Assembly (NCBI GenBank): GCA_030704615.1
Contig: CM060733.1
Coordinates: 48,360,001 to 48,424,000 of the forward strand
Direction: 5' to 3'
Length of the DNA: 64,000 nt
Origin: Takakia lepidozioides
Lineage: Eukaryota; Streptophyta; Takakiopsida; Takakiales; Takakiaceae
The notes below the pieces were generated by a model. The model saw only the letters and a program-made list of their open reading frames with translations. It did no database searches and was not told the origin of the DNA. Position 1 is the stretch's first letter. Each line of letters starts with the position of its first letter. Below are positions 11,565 to 22,155 of this stretch, piece by piece. A program made the position numbers and the translations under genes.

Positions 11565-11705
11565 TAGGTGACCCCACTCGAAAATAGGTGACATCCGCGG
11601 AAATAGGCACTGTTTGCATGCTGACGTGGCGTGAGCCTGTGCTGGGCTCACGCTTTCCTGGGCTCACAGGCTCACGCCTCCAGGCTCACGGAATAGCACC
11701 CCCCC
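11565..11705. repeat. Subterminal repeats at right end of large element, copy 1
   Basis: The last 140 bp hold two short repeat families. AAATAGGTGAC or AAATAGG-type words occur three times with CCGCGG nearby. GGCTCAC or its complement GTGAGCC occurs five times between 11,628 and 11,690. The same block precedes the end of copy 2. Clustered subterminal words of this sort are common transposase-binding sites in DNA transposons; that role is inferred. Confidence 0.6.
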
Positions 11706-12455
11706 AGTAGATGTGTCATCCACTGAAAGTCAATGAGAAAAAATTTGCTACCATTTTAATTAAGGATATTTGTTCAAATACATTTTTATCTTCATAGGTA
11801 ATGGCATACTAATCATATTTAGTAAATGGTCTCATCCCAAATATTTGAGATATATTTTATTATATATTTTTTAGATTTTTTTTCTTTATTTAGAAATAAT
11901 AGCTATTTATTATGATCTTGTAGTTTATGAAATTTTTCCATATAACAATAGTCTTCTAGAGACAATAACAATATATATATTCGTAGCAAAGATCTCCACC
12001 CAAATATGAAAATTTCAAAATGCTATGGACAAATCGTCATTTTGGGGGTTTTTTTTGTACAAAAAAGTCCATAGTGTCTTGATGGATGGATGTAATTGTT
12101 CACAAATTTTTATTTGTGTCTATTCAAACATTGTGTATCTAGTTGTAAAGTCCATATATGAATTGGTTTTGCACAAATAGGTTTTTCAGATGGCATTTGG
12201 GACAATAGATGGACTGTGACAGTCCATTGGAATTTCATGCAGAAATGTTCATAGCTTTATGAGATTTCATCCAAATTCCACAATAATTGTACCCACATGT
12301 ACATATGGTAAGTGGCGAACCCATTCTAAGTCCATTTGCTATGAATATGTACTCATATGTATAGGGTGAAGAATAATATGACAAACAGTCAGTCAAAAAC
12401 TACAAATTGCAGTCCAAATTGAGCCACTCTAGTCTGCATCTACCCTGTAGTTTGG
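11706..12455. other. AT-rich intergenic DNA, no gene seen
   Basis: This is A+T-rich sequence with long A and T runs, outside both the large element and the inverted-duplication arm. No open frame of note and no recognisable RNA gene is visible. Confidence 0.7.
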
Positions 12456-13643
12456 AACCCCAAAAGAATGACGCCTAGGTAGGATTGCAAACCACTTGAT
12501 TTCATCCCATTTGTCATTCTTTTACATTAGGTGCTTATTCCAAGAAGTTAACGTTGTCTTTCTTCAGGTCACACACTAGAAGAGCCAGACATTAGCAAGA
12601 TGGCAATGTTCCACACCGAGTTGAACGTCGATCTTTCCTTGACCAGGCCCGATCCCATGGCTGATCAGAACTACCATGACATGGAACTGCGAAATTATGA
12701 TTCTCCAGAAAATTTTGAAATTGTATGCATGAATGTGCAAAATCCGCATACTACCAATAGTTCGACTAAAAGCAAGGAGCAGCTGAGAGATGAGGGTTAC
12801 GGACATATGCTTGCAAGCGAGCAAGAACCCAGCATTAACGAATTAATGCCTCAGCAAAGTCAATTGTGTTATGATACTCAAGGTGGTGCACTTGCCATCG
12901 AGAAGTGGTGTCCCATTTGTGGAGAAAGTGATTCAAAATGTATTTGCTGGATGCCTATGCATGCCGGTGAATCTAGCACTTCATCGTACTTGAATGATCA
13001 GACCGATGCAGGTAGGTTGTCATCACCTTGTGACATATTACACCCTCCGTGGAATCGAGGTGAGTTTGGCAAAAATTCAACAGCTGCTTCCCCTTTCAAC
13101 TTGTCTCGCAATGCTACACCTAATCATCTCTCTCAGGATGGAGAAGGTAGAGGGCAACAATTTAAGGACTTTGATGAGAGAGTCCAGTATGATCCTATTA
13201 ATCAGCAAAGAGTTGACCAGGTAAATGACTCTAATCCACTAGACTAATGAATGATTGTCTTTAGATCTACAATTCTCAACTGAACATCTCATCATTCAAG
13301 TCTAATTCCATGTCTCACCGCTAGGTCTCACCACTTGAGTCTTATTTAATGGCTAATGAGATGGATCTGACCAAGTACAACTACACAAAAGATTTTATTT
13401 TTTATTTTTTTGGTTGCGGAACTAGAGGAGTTAGACTAAAAATGGTATTTGATTTTGAGATGATGATTCTAGATAGTCTTTTTAAAGTGCATTAAGAAAG
13501 AATATATGTACTATGGCGCACATTGTCCGATTTAATTATGGAATTATATCCTTATGCACAACAACGTTGCTTGTTCTGAAATGGATGCCAATTAACTTGT
13601 GTGTTCAGATATTCATAACATGCACCTTTGGGTGATTGTGTAG

Positions 13644-13904
13644 ACTTACTGGGACACTGTACAAAAGCAAAAAGCAGAATGGGAAACCGCAAAACAGAAA
13701 GCGATGATTGTGGCACATCCTTCATATCCAGAACTATTGGCGGCCCACGTTGCTTGCCTTCGTGTTGGTACACCTGTCGCTCAAATCCAAAATCTTGATG
13801 AGCAGTTAATGCAGGCTCCGATCGTAAGCCAAAAATATTCAGTTTTGGACCTTGATCAACTTGAGATCAGCCCAGATGAGAAGGCGGAGCTTGATCTGTT
13901 CATG
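13644..13904 (+). CDS. KNOX1 domain exon of copy A
   Basis: An 87-codon exon between a TAG acceptor and a GTGAGA donor. HPSYPELLAAHVACLRVGT is a clear KNOX1 signature. It ends in an acidic helix (ISPDEKAELDLFM). The exon in copy C (37,429-37,689) has identical length and is also open. Confidence 0.9.
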
Positions 13905-14212
13905 GTGAGAGACCCCTGAATACAAGAAGATTGAATTAATCGTTATAGTACTATTGGTACATATATTAGAGTAACCAAGTCTCTTCTTATTTGTATTGCC
14001 CATGAAAAAAAGACCAAACCTATCTATTCCAAAGATGTGCAAAGATTAATTTGACTTAGCTCCTATTTAGTCTAGACTCACTATTATTAGTTTGAACAAA
14101 ATTGTCTAGGCACTTCATTTCAGATCCTTGTCTTTCAAGCATACGTTTTTGTCTTTAGATCCCACAAGGTTGATTTCTAAAGAACTGGCTTTTTTGGACA
14201 TTGTATAACTAG

Positions 14213-14333
14213 GTCCAATACATTACGCTCCTTGTTGCCTTCAAGGAGCAGCTAGAGCAACATGTTTACAGCGATGTGACTGAAGCTATGGCATCCTGCT
14301 GGGATGTGGAGCAGGAACTTTACAAACTGACAG
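14213..14333 (+). CDS. KNOX2 domain exon of copy A
   Basis: A 121-nt exon. LLVAFKEQLEQHV and CWDVEQELYKLTG match the second MEINOX helix pair (KNOX2), which is used for dimerisation with BELL proteins. It is bordered by CTAG and GTAACG. Copies B, C and D of this exon lie at 28,752, 37,126 and 40,346; A and D are open, B and C are frameshifted. Confidence 0.88.
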
Positions 14334-15016
14334 GTAACGTAAGGGTTTCTACATATCATTTATAATTATATATATATTGCCCAAATGAGAGTTCTAGAAT
14401 ACTTGGAAAACTTGGATGCTAGACCTTGGTGTGCTCAAGTATGTGTTAGTATTGCTAGAGGTAGTGGCATATAAAAACAGTGCGCCCCAACACACAAAAC
14501 TCTCCAGCATAGTGGAGGTGTCTTTTCTCAAAAATGCGCTAATTTTCCATGCACACTTAACCTAGCAAGTATAGATCCATAGGGTACTAGTTCTAGTTAA
14601 ACCTCCCGGAGCCATTGTCTGGTCTGAGTACAACCATCAGGGGTTATACATGTAGGACCATTCTCAAAAGACACCTTTTAGAGGCAATTGATGCATGCTG
14701 GCCTATCCATACTAACCTCATACAAGGAATCATGGAGGGCAATTGATAGATGTAGATGTCATATTGGTCAGATTAATTGCTAATGACTTGAGCTCCCATT
14801 TTGTTGTACCTATGTAGGATATTAGATCCAACTGCGGAGTTGAATTTAAAGGGCCTATATAAGTTAGTAAAAAAGTGCTACCTGGGAAGTGCACTATGAC
14901 ATGAAACATAGGGAGTGGTAGATCAAGTTATCTGTGCAATATTATTGGTTAATGATACTTAGCTACGCTTATTGCAACTGCTCACATTTACTTTCCATTT
15001 GAAACAATGAGTTCAG

Positions 15017-15240
15017 GAACATCCCCAGTTTATGGCATAAAAACAGCTACGATGTCTGATGATGATGATGAAGAGGAATATGAAGGTGAAGGTAGTGCAT
15101 ATGACCCAAACTTGGACCCCCACCTAAACTTGGAATCCCCTGAATATGATGGGAGTTTGGGGCCAATTGTACCTACCGAGGAAGAGCGACGTACACTCCG
15201 CGAGTGCATACGAAATGAGCTAAAATCGGAGCTCAAGCAG
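15017..15240 (+). CDS. Acidic linker and ELK-region exon of copy A
   Basis: The exon encodes an Asp/Glu-rich run (SDDDDEEEYEGEG), then GSLGPIVPTEEERRTL and NELKSELKQ, which corresponds to the segment just before the homeodomain in class II KNOX proteins. The donor is GC instead of GT (CAG then GCAAAC). Copy C has the normal GTAAAC at the same place, so T to C at +2 arose in A. GC donors can be used, usually less well. Confidence 0.85.
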
Positions 15241-15470
15241 GCAAACATCATCTACCTTTAGTGATGATGTGCTCTTCCATATTTGTCTGAATCTTGCTAG
15301 AGCTTTAGGCCTGCATGTTTTTAAACACTTGATGAAATTTGTAACTACATCTAGATCAGATGCATACATAAAGGAGGATATTTCACTCCGAACGGAAATA
15401 CTTATATACATTTCTTCCACAAAAGATGTGCCACTCGAGGTGATTGTAATATATATTTAAGATGTCTCAG

Positions 15471-15602
15471 GGATACCGGAGAATAATTGGGGATGTTCGA
15501 GAGGAGATACTACGCAAGCGTCGGGTTGGGAAATTGCCCCAAGGCACCACCGTAGTACTGAAGGCCTGGTGGTATGAGCACTGAGAATGGCCTTATCCAA
15601 CG
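15471..15602 (+). pseudogene. Homeodomain exon 1 of copy A with in-frame stop
   Basis: [18 protein letters not shown] and VLKAWWYEH followed by EWPYPT give the N-terminal arm, helix 1 and the three-residue TALE loop region. CGA (Arg) of copy C is TGA here (15,582-15,584), a CpG transition that stops translation inside the homeodomain. The exon ends ACG before GTACAC and joins the next exon in phase. Confidence 0.9.
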
Positions 15603-15712
15603 GTACACGCACGTATCCAACAGCTAATGTTACATATCTTGTAATTTTGTATTGCATTTATACTGTATGTTATCATCCTAGGTAGGTAGAACATCAAAAC
15701 GCTCTCAAGAAG

Positions 15713-15717
15713 TAGAC
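15713..15717. repeat. Target-site duplication TAGAC, left
   Basis: TAGAC stands directly before the left LTR and again at 23,702-23,706 after the right LTR. The empty site in the other arm (about 35,640-35,650, complement) has TAGAC once. Confidence 0.95.
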
Positions 15718-16442
15718 TGTTGCGCACCTCACTTCGGTAAGCTCCCCTTCAAGTCATAGTTACTCGCTTCAATGCGCGCACCTAACTCCCAACCTGGCCG
15801 CCGGCCAACTCGGAGCTTCGGCTGCTCACCAGGACATAACGGTCCCCATTTACTCTTCCCAGAAACCCTCCACCAATTTGGGACTAGTGGAAATTCCCTT
15901 TGGTGGATGGCAATCCGGAATAGCTCCCCACTCCTTGATCGCTTTCCGGCTCGCTCGCTTACTCACTAGTTTTTGGACACCAACGGGCTTGCACCGTTCT
16001 CGGGGTTACTACTCCCTATATATACTTCTATGACTGTCCGCGGGGGTTTCACAAACAACCATGCCATTTTATGGCGAACCACCACGAAAACCCTCGACTC
16101 CCGGTGATGAGTCGCGGTGAGTCTTGGCCCACCCACCACGGTCCCATTGGACCGTGATGAGTCCCAAGACTCCCCACAACTCCCACCACCAGGTCTCCGC
16201 CCCCATGGTGAGTCATATGCCACCCCCACTAAGTCCCACTAAGCTACCACCACCCCTCGTGGAACCACCCCCACCGCAACCCGGTGTGCGGGGCTCCACC
16301 TAGTGAGCGCCTCCGCCTCCTTGAGTGCCTTGGGCACTCAAGGGTGCTTCAGCCCCCGCATCTATTGTCGCCACTGCCCCTGCCACAGTGGCAGCCCCTC
16401 TTGTATCCTGACCCCCTGCCCTCAAGGCAAAGGGCCGTGACA
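15718..16442 (-). repeat. LTR (3' LTR in element orientation)
   Basis: 725-bp repeat. On the plus strand it begins TGTTGCGCACC and ends GGGCCGTGACA, with TG...CA ends. It matches 22,981-23,701. It contains a TATATATA box at about 16,017-16,024 (plus-strand reading). Confidence 0.92.
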
Positions 16443-16462
16443 CACACCCCTATCAACAGGGA
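16443..16462 (-). other. Candidate polypurine tract
   Basis: The minus-strand sequence just before the left LTR reads GATAGGGGTGTG, a purine-rich run in the place expected for plus-strand priming. It is short and interrupted by T, so this is a weak call. Confidence 0.4.
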
Positions 16463-17324
16463 GTCGATGTCCTCATCGACTTGTCTATTTTGTAGAAACG
16501 AACATCCAAGTTGTGGCGTCCCACATCAAGGAGTTTGTTTCTGCACCATGGCGTCCCATTGCTAAGAACCAAACCCCCACTTGACTCTACTCTCCACTAG
16601 CTAGTTCGGCCGACTTCCTCTAAGTCCCGGCCAAGGGTGGAGCCTCTCAAGCTCCTCCCAGTGCACTCTTCTTGACCCACTTCAGGGCCAAGGAACGATC
16701 CTCCCCGAGGATCAAATCGCCTTACTGCAACAACATTTGCTTGCGACCGCTCGTGATGTCGCTTTTGGCATCACCTTGAGCAAGGGTTCGCCTTGAACTT
16801 TTTTTGACTAGGAAGATAGCCTTGAACCAACCGTGCGCCCCAATCACTACAATTGGGTCCGCCTTGGAATGCTGGCCTGAGATATAGGAACATGCCGAAG
16901 CCGCACTACGACTTCGTCCCAAGGCTACACGATTATAGTACGTGAACGGAAGCACGTAGCTTCCGCGTTAGCCCACACTACAAGGTAACCCCCTCGGTAG
17001 CGCAGTTATAGTACGCGCACGTGCCAGGTGCGCACTAGCAAGTTTCCTTGCCCCTTGGGTGGGAGTCACCCGATTTCGGCACTACACAAACACACGATTA
17101 ATCCAATTTACCTCTCCCACTTTGTAAGCTTAGCATGCATTCTACACACTAGCCAACCATACCATACATCACCATTCCAAACAAAATAGGATGCACAACA
17201 TTTGGAAACCATTTCATTTATAACAAAATTTGTACAATACAAGTTTTTGCAATCGGATTCCTGAGCTAGCTAAGCCGGGCTAAGCATGCATTTCCTCCCT
17301 CACGATCCAAGGTTGATGTCCTCA

Positions 17325-17552
17325 TCAACGCTTCTTCCGCTTTGGAGGTCGTCCTTCGAAAGCTGCAACCGCCTCAGATGCGTTTCCCATTTCTGAGGTA
17401 CGCACCCAAGATGCCTCCACATGATGATAGCCCTTCCATTTCACAAGATACTCCGTTTCTCGATTCTTGAACGTCCTCGACTTAAGCACTGCCTCCACCT
17501 CGTACTCAGGTTCATTTTTATGATCCAACAGCACAGGTGGCAGAAGCCACAC
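17325..17552 (-). pseudogene. Chromodomain at integrase C-terminus
   Basis: The frame contains YEVEAVLKSRTFKNRETEYL then LVKWKGYHHVEASWV, a clear chromodomain (aromatic cage region and WKGY-x-SW block). In chromoviruses this domain is fused to integrase and guides insertion to certain chromatin. It continues the integrase end of the neighbouring frame after a frame change near 17,520-17,550. A Lys/Arg tail (KRKKR) follows. Confidence 0.85.
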
Positions 17553-18760
17553 TTGATGCCGATCGGAAGCTCTTCATTTTGAAGTAAGGCTTCAAAAGGG
17601 AGACGTGGAAATACAAGGGATGCACATTGCTGTTTGCCGACAGCTCCAATTCATACACATCCTCATTCATAACCTTCCGGATGCGAAAGGGTCCCGCATA
17701 CGGAGATACGAACTTCGGACTCACTTTCGAAGGTAGTCGAAAATTCTTGATGTTCAACCAGACCTCCGTGCCTGCCTCAAACTTAACCTCCATCCGCTTC
17801 CGATTCGCTTGTCGTTCATACCGTTTCCTAGCTTTGGCAAGGTTGTACTTTGCGAGCTTTAACAAACGCTCGCGTTCTTCCAGCACTGCCGCTGCTGCTG
17901 AGGTTCCTCAATGTCCTGGGCGGCCCAAATGTGTCCAGGCCACCACATGTGCTTTTCCATAGAACAATACGAAGGGGGGAAACTCCCGTTTCTGCGGAGT
18001 GTTTGTGTTATTATAATAGAACTCGCCGCATCCAAGTGCTCACCCAGTCCGATTGGGTCTGCCGACACGTAAATTCCGCAAGATCTGCTTCACCACGGAA
18101 TTCACCCTTTCCGTTTGGCCGTCCGTCGTTAGGTCGGAAGGCGGGCTCATTTTGAGTCTCGTCCCCATTTTATTCCAAAAGAGACCTCCCAAAAGGTACT
18201 AGTAACTTTGGATCGCGGTCCGAGACAATATACTTCGGGAGTCCATGATACTGGAAGACGTGGCGAAGTAAAGTAAAGTCATCCCGTTCCTACGGCCGTT
18301 GCTCGTCTCCTTGGGGGGTGAGATGGCCCATTTTACTGAACCATCCACCACCACATGATTGCATCGAATCCTTTTTGACAGCGGCATAGCAGGTCATGAA
18401 GTCCATAGAGACACTTTTCCAAGACCCCTCGGCTCCGCTCGTGGCCCGCAAGCGGGCCATCTGGCATTCTCTCAAGAAACTATCTCTGATCCCTCCCTTC
18501 GGCATGTAAAGACGCTGTGCTTGTACCGGAGTAGTAGACATTTGGCAAGTGCGAACTGCGATTTAACCCCCACCTTCAAGTCCCGCATCACGGACTCGCC
18601 ATCTCATCCTCCGTAAGGCCTTCCGGATCTTCTCTGGAGCGCCGTCTCGCCTTGTACACTAACATGAGCTGCTGCTTTCTACTTCGGCAACCACATTGTC
18701 CCGTCATTTGGGTGGCTTGATTTGTACTGGATTCCACGTCGAACACCGCAAAAAGTGTGC
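17518..18760 (-). pseudogene. Integrase, fragmented
   Basis: Minus-strand pieces in several frames. Near 18,400-18,450 a degraded core segment (WKSVSMDFMTC, FSKMGHL) matches the start of the integrase catalytic domain of gypsy elements. Near 17,950-18,070 a shifted EHLDAAS...YN-type segment follows. At 17,518-17,886 lies the intact C-terminal part (RYERQANRKR, then HPLYFHVSLLKPYF). At least three frame changes, so non-functional. Confidence 0.75.
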
Positions 18761-18785
18761 TTGCCACCTAAGTTGTTTTGGGAAA

Positions 18786-19166
18786 TTAGGTTGCGTGACA
18801 AAAATACTTCACCGTGACGTGACATTGTTCGTGAACATTCACCAGGTTGGAACCAACATAGTGGCGCCAAAGCTCAAGGCAATGCACCACCGCCTTCATC
18901 TCTTTCTCGTACGTTGGCCACCGTCGCTCCACTTCATTCAGTTTCTTACTTTCGTAAGCCAGTGGACGTCCATCCTGCATGAGTACACCTCCAATCGCGA
19001 AGTCCGACGCATCCGTATGAATCTCAAATGGGCGATTGAACTCCAGGATTTTCATCCGCTGCTTCCACTCGCCAAAAGCTTGGCCACAAAAGGTGTTCCA
19101 TATCCATACCTTGGATTTAAACAGAAAGTCTGACAACAGCCCCGCGATCTTGGCGAAATTTCTCAC
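18786..19166 (-). pseudogene. RNase H domain of the gypsy polyprotein
   Basis: HTDASDFAIGGVLMQDG and LAYESKKLNEVERRW, then YEKEMKAVVHCLELWRHY, are the diagnostic RNase H blocks of Ty3/gypsy. The frame is separated from the RT above and the integrase below by frameshifts. Confidence 0.88.
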
Positions 19167-19289
19167 ATACTTTCGGTACTAGGAGACGAGTCCTAAAAAG
19201 GATCGCACTCCCGGGACCGAAGTCAGAGGCTCCCAGTCCAAGAATCGCCCTCACCATTCTGTCATCCATTTTTATCCCATCCTGTGTAA

Positions 19290-20442
19290 TCACATGCCCC
19301 ATGAACTCCACTTTTGTGACCCTGAAATTCGCACTTTGAAGCTTTGGCATACAGCTTCTCTTCCCGTAATTTCTGGAACACCCTTTGAGGGCTCCAGGTG
19401 CTCTTTCTTTGTTTTCGAGTACACCAAGATGTCGTCGATGTACACGATCACAAAGTCGTCAAACCACTCCTTGAAGAGGCTGTTCATTAGTGTGCTAAAG
19501 GTTGCGGGTGCGTTGGTGAGCCCAAAAGGCATTACCAAGAACTCATATGAACCATACCTTGTCATGCACACGATCTTCTCTTCATCTCCTTCCACCACTC
19601 GAATTTGATAATAACGGAGCGCAAAATCGTTCCGGCTGAAATACTTCGCCTCCTGCCAACCTGATCGAGAGTTGTCGATCTTGGCAAAGGGTTATCGGTT
19701 TTGTAGTCACCTTATTCAGAGCCCTGTTGTAATCGACACACATCCGCAGCGTCCCATCCTTCTTGTCTGCAAATAGCACCGGGGCTACGTAAGGTGACTT
19801 ACTCGGCCGGATATAACCATTTGACATTAGATCCTTGAGCTGAGTCTTCAGCTCGACCAACTCTCTGTGGCTCAACCGGTAGGGCGCGTTGGCAGGCGAC
19901 TCTGATCCCGGTATCACCTCAATCTTGTGATCAACTCCTCTCTGCGGTGGCAAGCCGCTTGATAAATCCTCCGGCATCACATCCTGATATTTCTCCAAAA
20001 TCCCCTTGATCCAATCTGGGCTCGGCTCCCCATCACCTTCTCCCTTCAGTTGTCTTACGTAAAGCAAAAATTGGGGCTCGTGTGGCTCCTCCACGGCCCA
20101 CTTCTTTGCTGATAGCAAGTTTATTCGCCCTCCCACTGGGTTGGGCGTTTTCGAAACTCGTAAAACTTCGCCACCATTCCCACACGGTAGCGTGACTATT
20201 CTCTTGCGGCCATCTATGACCGCTCCTGATTTGCTCAAAAAAATCACCCCCAAAATGAGATCCACTCCATCGATCTCGCAAAGGGTGAAATTTTCACGTC
20301 CCTCCCAACTCCCGAGCTGAAGAGGAACATCGAACGCCAACCTCGTCGCCAATTGTGGTTCTCCTTTAGCCGAATGCACCTCAATAGAAGCCCCCACCTC
20401 ACTTGTCGGGAGTCCCAGCTTCCGTGCCGTTGCCGGTGTCAT
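19290..20442 (-). pseudogene. Protease end and reverse transcriptase, frameshifted
   Basis: The frame 20,442-19,582 carries the protease C-terminal half ([14 protein letters not shown]) and the RT N-terminal half ([19 protein letters not shown], then [18 protein letters not shown]). A frameshift near 19,690 removes the next RT motif. The frame 19,598-19,290 resumes with FLVMPFGLTNAPATF and the catalytic YIDD box (19,431-19,442). Minus-strand order fits gag-pro-pol. Confidence 0.92.
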
Positions 20443-20925
20443 GAAGGAGTACGACGCTCATGTGTCCACCAACAACGACACGTTAGTTCCGGAAATCATC
20501 CCACTCACGAATAATAACTGACTCCCTGTACGCAGGGCACCAGTCTCCTGATACAACTCACAAGAGTAATTGCCTACTTTGCAAGTCTTGGCAACCACTG
20601 CCTCCACCAAGCGGCTAATGGAATCATTGGACAACTCCGTGGTTACCCGAGTCATGTTCAATTGTCGGGGTTTCGCGCACTTTTTTGCCATGTGCCCGGG
20701 TTCCCCGCAATTAAAGCACACTCCATCGAAGGTCGTCTTCTGCCCGCCATAAGCCGTCGCACCTGGTTTTCCTTTCGGGGCACCGGGTGCTGTCTTGACG
20801 TGTGAGGGCCCTCCCTTCGATTTCCATGTGTCATTGTCGCCGCGTGGCCTATCCCACTTCTTTTCCGGGAGGAAGGAGTCACCCTCCCGCCGAGCTTTCT
20901 TGTGGTTCAGCTCCGTACGACCTTG
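20443..20925 (-). pseudogene. Gag zinc knuckle and protease active-site region
   Basis: A CCHC knuckle (CFNCGEPGHMAKKC) at about 20,680-20,720 follows a basic linker, so this is the C-terminal part of gag. The frame runs on to the aspartic protease start: VSLLVDT, then a TGA where Gly of the D-T-G-A active site should be, then ASYSF. A single G to T change explains it. The upstream part of gag is 1.2 kb away, past an inserted transposase fragment. Confidence 0.9.
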
Positions 20926-22155
20926 TCTTTCGCCCCTAAGGACATCCGAGGTTGGGACTTAGCGAGTTTTCGGCCCCAAAAAGAGAAATTCGGCGCCATT
21001 TTTCCAGAAATGGCCCCAGAACTGCTTCTGTTGGATCTCAGTTTGAATGGAATATTGCCTCATTCCAGGAGTTTTGGGGTGCATTTCATTACACTGCAAA
21101 AAAAAAGTCTGATACAGCAAAATGCATTTGAAAATATCCATATGGAGGATTCCGTTTGCCCCATCAATGATTTCTGGAATCCCTAAGAAGGAGTTTGTGC
21201 AGCTCGTTCACGCTCAACGCCGGTGCATGAATAAAGTCATCAATAGTCACGTTCATCCTCAACCTCTTCAGGTAAATGTAATACAGATGCTTGCACGGAT
21301 AATACTTCGAACCCTTCTTTGCTTCCATCAACGAGAAGTCCGTACAGTTGCAAGTCGGCTCCACTCCAATCGTAATTGTGTATACATCGTCGCGTACAGC
21401 CGAGCCGGCCGTTGCCATCCGATACACACGCCCAAGGCCGGGTGGGGGTACGTCCACGGAGCTCTGAATAGTGCAAGCCATCCCAAGAGCATTGGCAATC
21501 CGAGTCTCATTCAACTTGTTGGGAGGGTGTCGTCTCTTCACTCTTCGAATCGCATTGTGGGATGTGCAGAATTGTCCAATCCGTCTCTACTGGACCGAGC
21601 AGTATGCAATGGCTGGGTCTGAGGAACCGGAAATGCGTGGGCCGGGATGTCTGTGCGTTGCACCATTCGAAATCCTGCTGCAGATAGAGCATCCGCCTCA
21701 TTCTGAGAGAGGCTGCAACCGGTGCAACAGGCCAGACGCCCGGAGGCTCCGGCATTCCCTGAATCCCGTACTTGGGCTTGCCAATACACAGGTCATTATG
21801 TCGTGCCTACAGAACCAAAATGTCTGCGTTGTGGCGTGAGCAAATGTGGGAGTCAAAAATCTGCCGCTGAAACAAGGTGCAGGTACAGCACCGTGTGGGT
21901 TCCTCCGAATCATCTCACCACAGCGTGCTCTCGTATCCACCCGGATGGCGCAACACTTCCCTCGAAATGCCGGCAATGTCCTCGCAATTCTCCACTGTGA
22001 CTCCGACACTCTTGTCTCCACAATGGGAATGTTGTATTGCTTTACTACAGATGGCTCGTTATGTTGCCGGGGCACGCGCCCTGTGCTCAAAGGAGATGGC
22101 GATCTTGAACGTGCAGGACTTCCGGTGCTCGACGAGACCTCCTCGGACAACATCA
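20926..22155 (-). mobile_element. SWIM-type transposase fragment nested in gag
   Basis: Minus-strand frames here are unrelated to gag but align with the C-terminal part of the large element's transposase. FWFC followed by an acidic/hydrophobic stretch, a PCFSGRF or PTFTGLF block, and a PSPGYGRIY or PPPGLGRVY block occur in the same order in both. This piece retains a full SWIM-like zinc motif: CNC at the start, then CKHLYYIYL about 17 residues later. Gag reads into it at about 22,155 and resumes at about 20,925, with similar short words (TCGTGG and TCGTACGG) at the junctions, possibly a decayed target duplication. Confidence 0.7.

Larger units (their letters stand above)
1..11705. mobile_element. 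Large DNA element, copy 1 (left end outside window)
   Basis: This stretch is repeated at about 41,172-59,370 in the same order and orientation (position 1 matches 41,172). Shared content is a minus-strand DDE transposase, a divergent plus-strand ParB/methyltransferase-like gene and a hairpin array. Similarity between copies stops abruptly at a run of C residues: here after AATAGCACC plus Cs at about 11,705, and in copy 2 at 59,370. Sequence beyond is unrelated, so this is the right end of a mobile unit. The copies are nearly identical, so the element moved or was duplicated recently. The left end is not visible, so terminal inverted repeats and target duplications cannot be confirmed. Confidence 0.75.

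Noticed and set aside
12900-12970. Zinc-finger domain in the KNOX lead exon (WCPICGESDSKC)
   Set aside because: Three Cys in CPIC...C arrangement without a clear fourth ligand; copy C keeps it but one short motif is not enough to call a domain.
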